DNA of 15,528 nucleotides, taken from NCBI GenBank assembly GCA_943704525.1, contig CALSCQ010002962.1, positions 1 to 15,528 on the forward strand. The letters run 5' to 3'. How positions within the stretch are numbered: position 1 is the stretch's first letter; each line of letters starts with the position of its first letter. Below, in pieces: positions 1-6,738 of the stretch. The DNA is from Pigoraptor vietnamica (Eukaryota > Opisthokonta > Filasterea). The notes under the pieces are model-generated. The model made no database searches. It worked only from the letters and a program-made list of their open reading frames with translations, and was not told the origin of the DNA. The position numbers were made by a program, and so were the translations under genes.

Positions 1-69
<69 letters not shown>
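1..69. repeat. (AG)n microsatellite at left edge
   Basis: The window opens with an uninterrupted AG dinucleotide run of about 34 units. It lies in the intron that follows exon 4 of the minus-strand gene (donor at 151), so on the sense strand of that gene it is a (CT)n pyrimidine run. The tract may extend beyond the window edge. Confidence 0.97.
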
Positions 70-70
<1 letters not shown>

Positions 71-151
71 GGTGCACGAAAACAGTAACGGAATGGGGCT
101 CGTTTTACACAACATGTGACATGCATGAATGGTGCGCTAACCCCGACCCAC

Positions 152-1056
152 CGCAGCAGCCGTACGGGCCAGACCGCCTTGAACTGCCCCTTGTTGTAGC
201 TATACGCAATGTACGTGCAGATGATGAGGTCGACGGCGACGATCCCAAAAAAGACCCAGAAGAGCGTGCGCCACGAGGGGTAGTCGCCCTTGGGGCCCGC
301 GTACTCGAACGAAAAGCGCTCCGGAAGGGGCGTGAAGCCGAAGTCGAGGACCCACCTGCGCACGCACAGTTAAGTATACGACAGTGGTTGCATGCATTAC
401 TATGCGCATCAGCAATGTTCGTCACGCCGATGCCCAGTCAATCTGAACTCACAGCAAGAGACGCAGCACACGCACACACACATACACACATCACACACAC
501 ATGCATACACACACACACACACACATACACATGCACACACACATGCACACACACACACACACACATACACATGCACACACACATGCACACACACACACGC
601 ACGCACACACATGCACACACATACACTCACACATGCACACACACACACACATGCGCGCAAAGTAACTCACGAAAAGGACAGGAGCTGGATGTCTTCGATG
701 AACAGTGCTGCGAAAAAAAGCGACGGCGACAAATGAGCAAACGTGCCGACCGTATTCCAAAATATCACTCTTGCGGGCACTTGCCGCCCACTGAAAATCA
801 ACACCCACCGATATAGCTGAGTATCCCGGGCGGGTCGTTGTCCTTGACCATCGCATAGAGCACGCTGAAGGCCGCCTCTACACACGAGAACGAAGTAAGA
901 AATGCTCGCGGCCAAAATTATGGTCTGGACAACATTATGCCGAGACACCGATGCGTGACGGCGAGACGAGCACACTTCGTTTGCACTGACACTATCCCCG
1001 AATTCAACGTTCTACCCACCTTCAAAGCGCCGCGACTTGAACTTTCCGCCCTCCAT
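152..1056 (-). CDS. N-terminal part of a multi-exon membrane protein (partial, runs off left edge)
   Basis: Four exons join in consistent phase on the minus strand: 1056-1020, 877-809, 707-671 and 355-152. Donors are gtgggt, gtgggt, gtgagt and gtgggt; acceptors end tgtgtag, tttcgcag and gtgcgcag. The start codon at 1056-1054 has A at -3 and G at +4. The joined product has about 115 residues so far: a charged N-terminus (MEGGKFKSRRFEE), a hydrophobic helix at about 30-49 (YIALFIEDIQLLSFSW), a loop containing TPLPERF, then a strong membrane segment at about 78-100 (LFWVFFGIVAVDLIICTYIA) followed by a basic stretch. The pattern 'short helix, LxxEDxQLLSF, second TM' reminds me of the large TmcB/TmcC-like (tiny macrocysts) membrane proteins of protists, but that is memory-based and unproven. 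A polytopic protein is inferred; the C-terminal domains are outside the window. Intron 3 (356-670) is filled with a TG/CA microsatellite. Confidence 0.72.
466..652. repeat. (CA)n microsatellite with 40-bp higher-order unit
   Basis: This compound CA tract is broken by regularly placed AT and TG steps (cacatg, cacatac). Positions 521-560 and 561-600 are almost identical, a 40-bp higher-order duplication inside the simple repeat. The tract lies within intron 3 of the minus-strand membrane-protein gene, where the sense strand reads (TG)n. Histidine/threonine and cysteine/valine reading frames across it are repeat artefacts. Confidence 0.95.
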
Positions 1057-1854
1057 ATTTCACGCGGATGCCCACTGGGCGATACTAACTACGTCGCTTC
1101 AGCCGTCGGGGCCTGTGGGCAGCGCCCTACCTAGCCACTGAGTCGCTTGTGTGGCCGCAGTTACAAGCGCATACGCACAGCGCGAGCGCGGCCTGCCGTC
1201 CCTGAGGGCGCACGCCTTGCGCCACTAACGCACTGTCGCTTGTGTTTTGATGCAAAGGGATGAGGAAGTGAAGGAGACTCAGAGGGTGGAGCCCTCCGAG
1301 TGCAACCCCTACTCTACGCTGTAATTTGAACCCCCACTCTACGTTGCACCTGTTCGGCGCGTAACCTCCACCGTGCATTACACAAACAGCGTCGAACTTT
1401 TTCGGCCTTTTTCATCGTGAGTGTCGTGCAATTTCGATTGGTTGCTTGTTACCCATTGCCATGGAGAGGAACGCCACGTCTAAAAATAAATAATACTAGC
1501 AGTACTCCGAAGAATCGTATTCGGCATAGGGTGAGGGTTACGCCCTGTGTGGGATTGACATCCGGGGTGGTGTATGGGCTGCACGTGATCCTAACAACGT
1601 GATTAGGCCCGAAATTTGTGCGTAAGTAAGACTGTCATCTGGCCATTGTGTATGGTTAACTATGTAAAGGACAGGTTTTTCTAATGAGTCCAATTCAGCT
1701 AAATGCGCATTCGCATGGTGATTGGTTCGTCTCCACTCGCCTGTACTAATTTCCCCAATTGTGCGCAATAAATTATTTCGGTTATTTTATGTACCAAAAA
1801 TGTATGCCACTAATTGTCCGTAAATTGGCCCGCCCTCCAACCGCACATGCGCGC
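1057..1854. promoter_or_regulatory. Divergent intergenic region between membrane-protein gene and elongase gene
   Basis: About 0.8 kb separates the start codon of the minus-strand gene from the (CA)n tract upstream of the elongase. No convincing exon is visible on either strand; open frames here lack family motifs and have no GC-rich third positions. From about 1400 onward the base composition is clearly lower in GC than in the genes. Two GATTGGT motifs (reverse CCAAT boxes) occur near 1436 and 1720. Because the flanking genes point away from each other, both promoters probably lie here, though no start site can be fixed from sequence. Confidence 0.45.
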
Positions 1855-1918
1855 CACACACACACACACACACTACACACACACACACACTACACGCACA
1901 CGCACACACACAACACAC
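1855..1918. repeat. (CA)n microsatellite upstream of elongase
   Basis: This is a short CA-dinucleotide tract interrupted by CTACAC and CACG steps. It sits about 30 bp before a weak TATA-like CATAAAAAC at 1948-1956 and about 110 bp before the proposed 5' UTR intron of the elongase gene. Confidence 0.93.
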
Positions 1919-2028
1919 GACTCCACGCTCCTGTTCCACGGCGATCTCATAAAAACACGGTGCCTGCAAGCCGCCACTGCAGTCGAACTCTCTTCATCAG
2001 TCGCTTGTTCGTGTGCGAACTCAGCAAG

Positions 2029-2152
2029 GTAAGAGTGCCCAGACACACGCGCGCGTATCCTCGCCGAAGGCTTGAGCGTCGAAGCACTAGAAATTCATCA
2101 CGTGCAAGTTCGGATCGAAGCTCACACTTGCTGTCCTGCTTGCTCCTCGCAG
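2029..2152 (+). other. Probable 5' UTR intron of the elongase gene
   Basis: A strong donor (AG|gtaaga at 2029) and a pyrimidine-rich acceptor (cttgctcctcgcag, ending 2152) bound 124 bp. That size is in line with the other introns of this window. Removing it leaves about 75 bp of leader between the acceptor and the ATG at 2228. The open frame reading through this stretch from 2072 begins at a non-ATG codon inside the intron and is not part of the family, which supports a start downstream of the acceptor. Confidence 0.55.
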
Positions 2153-2227
2153 CGCCGTCGGACAGGTTCTCAGCGCTTGGGAGCCGTTCGCACGTTTTTC
2201 GAAAAAAGTCGCCCGTCGCTCGAAGGA

Positions 2228-3031
2228 ATGGAAGCGGAGACACTCACGATGCATAATCACACGGTGTGGACGTGGCTGCAGCCCGGCGGCCCGCAGGCGT
2301 TCTACACGGAGCACTTCTGGGCGTTCCTCGGCTCGGTCGTCGCGTACCCGTTTGTGATTTTCGGACTTCAGCACTACATGAAGGACAAGAAGCCGTTCGA
2401 CCTGCGCGGCCCGCTCGTCCTCTGGAACTTTGGGCTCGCCATCTTCAGCCTCCTCGGCGCGATTGCGACGGTGCCGCCGCTTTTTGAGCGCCTCTCGAAG
2501 CGCTCGGTCGGCGAGGACGTGTGCGACCCGCTCATCTTCCTCCACCCCGCGTACAAGTGGGTCTTCTGGTTCAACGTGTCGAAGGTCGTCGAGTTCGGCG
2601 ACACGCTCTTCATCGTGCTGCGCAAGAAGCCGCTCATCTTTCTCCACTGGTACCACCACATTGTGACGATGCTCTTTTGCTGGTACGCGAACCAGCACGA
2701 CGCGGACTACCACGGCGCCGGCTGGTACTTTGCCAGCATGAACCTCACGGTCCACGCCATGATGTACTCGTACTACGGCTTCACGGCGATGGGCTACCGC
2801 ATGTCGTGGAACACGTTCCTCACCACGTGCCAGATTCTCCAGATGGTCGCCGGCATCTACATCGTTTACCAGACGAGCCAGTGCTCCAAGGTCAACCACA
2901 CGGAGGTCGCGTTCGGCGGGCTCATGTACTTCTCGTACTTCGTCCTCTTCGCCCAATTCTTCGTCGACAAGTACATTCGCAAGCAGTCGCCGACGTCGTC
3001 GAAGAGCCTCAAGGCCAAGAAGGCGGAATAG
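2228..3031 (+). CDS. ELO-family very-long-chain fatty acid elongase (condensing enzyme, ELOVL3/6-like)
   Basis: The product of 267 aa matches the usual ELO length (about 260-300) and its coding part needs no intron. It is expected to catalyse the condensation of malonyl-CoA with a fatty acyl-CoA at the ER membrane, the first and rate-limiting step of chain elongation. Visible signatures, in order: KVVEFGDT at 119-126 (KxxExxDT), the histidine box HWYHH at 140-144, HAMMYSYY at 176-183 and TTCQILQ at 199-205 (TxxQxxQ). Several hydrophobic helices fit a seven-TM topology. A tryptophan directly after the first box histidine is typical of the ELOVL3/ELOVL6 branch, which prefers saturated and monounsaturated acyl-CoAs, so that specificity is inferred. 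The C-terminus ends KKAE, a KKxx ER-retrieval signal. The start at 2228 has G at +4 and a purine at -3; a second in-frame ATG at 2249 would remove only seven residues. The long antisense frame opposite this gene is a GC-bias shadow. Confidence 0.95.
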   Translation: MEAETLTMHNHTVWTWLQPGGPQAFYTEHFWAFLGSVVAYPFVIFGLQHYMKDKKPFDLRGPLVLWNFGLAIFSLLGAIATVPPLFERLSKRSVGEDVCDPLIFLHPAYKWVFWFNVSKVVEFGDTLFIVLRKKPLIFLHWYHHIVTMLFCWYANQHDADYHGAGWYFASMNLTVHAMMYSYYGFTAMGYRMSWNTFLTTCQILQMVAGIYIVYQTSQCSKVNHTEVAFGGLMYFSYFVLFAQFFVDKYIRKQSPTSSKSLKAKKAE

Positions 3032-3341
3032 AGCGCCCGCGTGCGTGTGTGCGAGGGGACCCGCCCGGCGCGCGACCTGTCGAACGATATCCACCGCCCA
3101 GGCGGCGCGTGGACCGTGCGGCCGGATGCTATTGAAATGTGTGTGTGCGTGCGCGCTTGTGCGGGTCGGGTCTCCTTGGGGCGTCGCGGCGAATTGGTGT
3201 GCCGCGTCGCCTGTTCCTGGCCGCCTTCTTCCCCCTTTTTGCGTCTTTCGCGCGCGTGCGTTTCGTCTCATAAGCAATGAAAATGCGTTTTGGAAAGTAC
3301 CGCAGACGTGCACTGGCTTCCTTTAACGTCCGAGAGGGAGA

Positions 3342-3374
3342 ATGCGCTCGTTGAAATGCGCCAAACGAGCGCAT
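3342..3374. repeat. Perfect 11-bp inverted repeat (hairpin)
   Basis: ATGCGCTCGTT at 3342-3352 is followed, after an 11-nt loop, by its exact reverse complement AACGAGCGCAT at 3364-3374. The arm has no mismatches. It lies about 310 bp past the elongase stop and 16 bp before the TTAGGG repeat. Confidence 0.8.
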
Positions 3375-3390
3375 CACGCCGTCAATAATA

Positions 3391-3403
3391 GGGTTAGGGT
3401 TAG
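3391..3403. repeat. Short interstitial telomere-like repeat (TTAGGG type)
   Basis: GGGTTAGGGTTAG contains two units of the TTAGGG telomere repeat in an internal position. A second tract occurs at 14360-14372. Two units are too few to be a telomere; they may be remnants of telomere-mediated repair or chance. Confidence 0.6.
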
Positions 3404-3786
3404 CACGACGCGCAGTCAATGTTACAGTTGACGACAACGTGTTTTTTGCCACAAGCCTGTGCCTTGCATCGCTTCCCCGCGATGGCCATGCCACCAAAGC
3501 GTACGGGCGACCCCCTCTCGGGTGAAGCCAAACGTATGCACCTGTGGGTGTGAGACAAACGTGGTTGTGGCCGTGTCTGCTTCTACTCAACCATCTTCCC
3601 TCAACGAGGGTGCAGACGAGGGTCCTGGCGCAGGGCCGTCCGGAGGAGAGCGCGCCTTTGTGCGTTTTTCCGACACGCCGGACATTCTTTCGGTTGTCGG
3701 CTGTGACGACCACCGTCGCGAAGACCATATTGAGCAAGCTGCATGTTACGGTGCCGGACGACGTTGTGCTCCTCAATGAGTGTGAC

Positions 3787-3977
3787 AGGTCCACGCTGTC
3801 CCTTGCGCGGGCCATAGGGACCTCGCTTCCTTCTTCGCTCTATCTGGCCGTGCTGGGTATGCTTGTCATGGCAATAGGTCATGGCAATAGGTCCAGGTCC
3901 ACGCTCTCCCTTGCGCAGGCCATAGGGATCTAGCTTCCCCCTTCGCTCTATCTGGCACGCTTGTCATGGCAATAGGG
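3787..3977. repeat. Two-copy tandem duplication, period 108 bp
   Basis: Copy 1 begins AGGTCCACGCTGTCCC at 3787 and copy 2 begins AGGTCCACGCTCTCCC at 3895. The copies share the stretches GCCATAGGGA, TTCGCTCTATCTGGC and CTTGTCATGGCAATAGG, with scattered substitutions and a small deletion in copy 2. A 13-bp subrepeat (TCATGGCAATAGG) is itself doubled at the end of copy 1 (3865-3890). Confidence 0.85.
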
Positions 3978-4213
3978 CATGCAGCTTGTTGTTCACTTTC
4001 AACCGCTGATGTCCCATTTCGGTGTAAATCGCAGCGGGCTCTAGGGCTTTGCGTGGCGACGTGGCGAACGAACGCTATCTGGCGCTGTTGCGCGCCCACA
4101 ACAACCCACCGTTGAGTGCGTGCATTATGTGCGAATTGCAAAGTGTGTGCTTTTGGAAGCGCCAAAGCCGAGAGAAAGGACTGGGCTGGCGCTGTTTCTG
4201 CTCAAGTTGCAAT

Positions 4214-4229
4214 CACACACACACGCACG

Positions 4230-4285
<56 letters not shown>

Positions 4286-4758
4286 CACACACACATTGCA
4301 CACACACACGCACGCACACACACACACGCACACACGCACACACGCACACACACACACACACACGCACACACACACACACACACACGCACACACACACACA
4401 CACACACACACCACACACGCACGCACACACACACACACACACACGCACACACACACACACACACACGCACGCACGCACACACGCACACACACACACGCAC
4501 ACACACACACACGCACACGCACACGCACACACGCACACACGCACACACACGCATACACACACCCACACACGCACACACGCACACACGCACACACGCACAC
4601 GCACACGCACACACGCACACACACCCACACACGCACACACGCACACACGCACACACACGCATACACACACCCACACACACACACACACACACGTGCACAC
4701 GCACACACACACACACGCACACACACACACACACGCACGCACACACACACACACACAC
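4214..4758. repeat. 545-bp (CA)n / CACG compound microsatellite
   Basis: An essentially uninterrupted C/A-rich strand of alternating pyrimidine-purine runs for 545 bp, with CG steps (CACGCACG) placed throughout. A larger-scale period is visible: the marker GCATACACACACCCACAC appears at 4551 and again at 4659, 108 bp apart. The reading frames across it (His-Thr-rich on plus, Cys-Val-rich on minus) are artefacts. The tract ends about 175 bp before the start of the disrupted gene at 4935. Confidence 0.97.
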
Positions 4759-4934
4759 CCTTCTCGTTCTTTCTTTCGTTCCTTTTTTTCCCCACTGACA
4801 CACTGTCTGCCTGCACATTGCTTTTACTCAGAGAGACGTCGTGGCATTCTCCTCGAGCAGTTCGGAGTGTTTCGCATTCCCGCCCTTGCTTCGCCGGGAT
4901 GGACTGACGATTTGAGAGCGTCTTCGCGTCCGAC

Positions 4935-6261
4935 ATGGAGAAATGGCGTGAGGAGCTGGAGAGCGCCTTGCGTGCGGAACTTCCAGCTACGAGCCAGATT
5001 GCGTCTTCGGACTCGTTTGTTGCGACATACGGCCCTGTAATTGGTGGCGCGCGCCCCGATCTCGACGAAAATGCTCTTTCCGCCGTCGTCTCCGAGTTTT
5101 TTTCGGAGCCCGTTCCTATCGGCGATGTCTCGGTGACGGTTGCGCGCGAGAGTTACATGGAGAGCATTGTACGCGTACCTCTCTGTTTCCTTTGTCTTCC
5201 CCGGAGACCGCAAGGCGCAGCTGCATTACGAAATGCAGTATCCGCTGTTCTCGCTCATGGCACGTGCGCTCTCGTCCGTGTTGCGCGTCTCTGTCGAGTC
5301 GTATCTGAGCGAGTATGCCACGGGTTATGGAACGCGGGAGGTCGATGAACGGGCGCACGGATATTGTCGCGAAGATTCGTGGCGTTGCGGGGTTGGCGCC
5401 CGTGTTGTTTGTCGAAGTCGATCCGGCACCACGATCCGGCGAGCACAACGACCTGCAGAAACTGGCGACGATGATGCTCCTCGCACTCGAAAACCACGTG
5501 ACCCAGGTGCTTCGCATTGGCTGCGGAACGGACGAGGCGTATGTGCGCGCGTCGCAGCTGGCGGTCTTCGGCATGCTTGTCAACCAGCACACGGTCGAGG
5601 TCGTTGCGATCGCCCCCCGTAAGCGCACGTCTTCGACCGCGCCGTTTAGGCTTCTTCCTGTCCAGGGCAATTTTGTCGAGGGCCTGGACACGTTTGAACT
5701 CGCCCTCCCGTCTGAGCTCGTGTCTGCGGCGGGCGTCGTTCCAACTGGCCTCGTATCTGCGGCGGGCTGTCGGCGTCTTGCACGTTGGCTGGCAGTCGTC
5801 CACCATCGCGCTGCGAGCCTCAAGGCAATTATCGGCAATGCGCGGACGGTTCCTAAGATCGCGCCGGCTTTTAGGGGCGCTGTCCCTGGGTTCGACGACG
5901 ACGCGGGACAGTAGCTGGTAGAAGTCGCAGAGCGATTCGTCACGTGGTGGCGCGGCTTCCGGCGGCAACTGCTGTCGGAAAGGCTCGTGTGATAGCCGTC
6001 AACTCGGGCGTGTCGAGCACAACGCACGCCGCCTTCGACGCCATACAATCCACATACGACATTAGCTCGATTGTCCCTTGCGACCGCTCGATCGTTCGCG
6101 CTACATCTTCACACGCACGACGGGCAGCACTTCTGGAGCTGAGGAAGGAGCACCGACATGTCGTAATACTCAAGTGGTAGGATGGAGGCAACCACGGAAC
6201 CTCGTTATGCATGGGAGTGTGCGCGCTCGAACGCCTCGTGCGTAACAGTCTCGTTCACTGG
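4935..6261 (+). pseudogene. Disrupted protein-coding locus, possibly nuclease-fold domain plus kinase-like part
   Basis: Coding-like sequence with G/C-rich third positions runs through this locus, but not in one frame. It starts at ATG 4935 (MEKWREELESALRAE...), switches frame near 5169-5220 (then LHYEMQYPLFSLMARAL) and switches again at about 5301-5342 (then NGRTDIVAKIRG ... APVLFVEVDPAP ... HNDLQKLATMMLLALE). A TAG at 5912-5914 is followed by good protein in the same frame (LVEVAERFVTWW). Another shift leads to ARVIAVNSGVSSTTHAAFD, then comes a TAG at 6178-6180 followed in frame by DGGNHGTSLCMGVCALERLV, ending at a gtgagt donor-like site at 6262. RTD...VEVD recalls the D...(E)xK pattern of PD-(D/E)XK folds found N-terminal to some protist and oomycete kinases, with the lysine replaced; this is a guess. 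Introns of 52 bp (5169-5220) and 40 bp (5301-5340) could restore frame but are shorter than every other intron here. Decay is therefore more likely, with sequencing error as the alternative. Confidence 0.5.
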
Positions 6262-6738
6262 GTGAGTTTGCGCTAGCTGCTCAGCTGCCGTCGAAGTGTC
6301 TTGGAAATCGTTTAGCCACTCTTGATGAAGCCCTCTGAGGCTCTGCCGCTGAGATCTTGTCATGTGTGCGCGCTGTCCATTTGTAACTGTGTGAGTTCAT
6401 AAATTTTGCCTGCCGCCGGCGGCTTCGTGGGTAAAACACACGCACGTTGGAACCAGTTCTGAGCATTCAGACACGCGCGGAAAGTTGGAACTGCTCAGTT
6501 GCCGACCCTGACAGAGCGGGCGAACGATCGCGGATATCAGTACAGTCAACTTATACTAATTGTGACACACACACGCTGCCGGACCGGCAATATGCACATT
6601 CGACGTGCGTATCTATGCGTCTGGCAATGCTTTAAGAAAAAGTACCGCAGATGTGGATCCGCGCGAAGGAAGTTTAGCTGCGGAATTGTGTGTGCGGGAG
6701 GGGCATTTTGCACACAAACAGACGCATGCTTCCCCATT
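6262..6738. other. Convergent intergenic region
   Basis: This region lies between the end of the disrupted locus (plus) and the stop codon of the COG0523 gene (minus). It should carry the 3' ends of both. No exon, RNA gene or strong repeat is visible. It contains a 17-bp motif (AAAGTACCGCAGATGTG, 6639-6655) that recurs with one mismatch at 3294-3310 downstream of the elongase. Confidence 0.45.

Larger units (their letters stand above)
3032..4213. other. Gene-poor stretch downstream of elongase
   Basis: No gene can be supported here. The first ~270 bp is probably elongase 3' UTR and flank. An 11-bp perfect hairpin lies at 3342-3374, two TTAGGG units at 3391-3403 and a two-copy ~108-bp tandem duplication at 3787-3977. 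Overlapping open frames at about 3460-3930 (one containing LHVTVPDDVVLLNECDR) look mildly protein-like but run into the duplication and match no family I know. They could be remnants of a degenerate gene. Confidence 0.5.

Noticed and set aside
521-600. CRISPR-like array of regular 40-bp units
   Set aside because: The units are simple CA repeats without unique spacers, and the context is a eukaryotic intron.
1538-1768. 76-codon minus-strand frame in the divergent intergenic region
   Set aside because: It reads plausibly, but composition is AT-leaning and non-coding-like, no family motif is present and no splice partner was found.
2072-2227. N-terminal extension of the elongase from 2072
   Set aside because: The frame opens without an ATG, begins inside a likely 5' UTR intron, and adds residues not seen in ELO proteins.
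2087-3313. 408-codon open frame antisense to the elongase
   Set aside because: It mirrors the GC-rich third positions of the elongase, is rich in Arg/Glu/Val shadow residues and contains no known motif. The plus strand carries unmistakable ELO motifs.
3544-3933. Possible gene in the region after the elongase
   Set aside because: Competing frames look mildly protein-like but cross a non-coding tandem duplication, lack recognised motifs and have no clear start or splice sites. It is mentioned only as a possible remnant.
4049-5040. Histidine/threonine-rich and cysteine/valine-rich frames of 200-300 codons
   Set aside because: All are translations of the (CA)n tract in different frames and strands. 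Any frame of this repeat stays open, so length is no evidence.
5912-6180. TAG reassigned to an amino acid
   Set aside because: Coding seems to continue after two TAGs, but the elongase and kinase both end at TAG where their families end, and the same locus also has frameshifts. Decay explains all of it.
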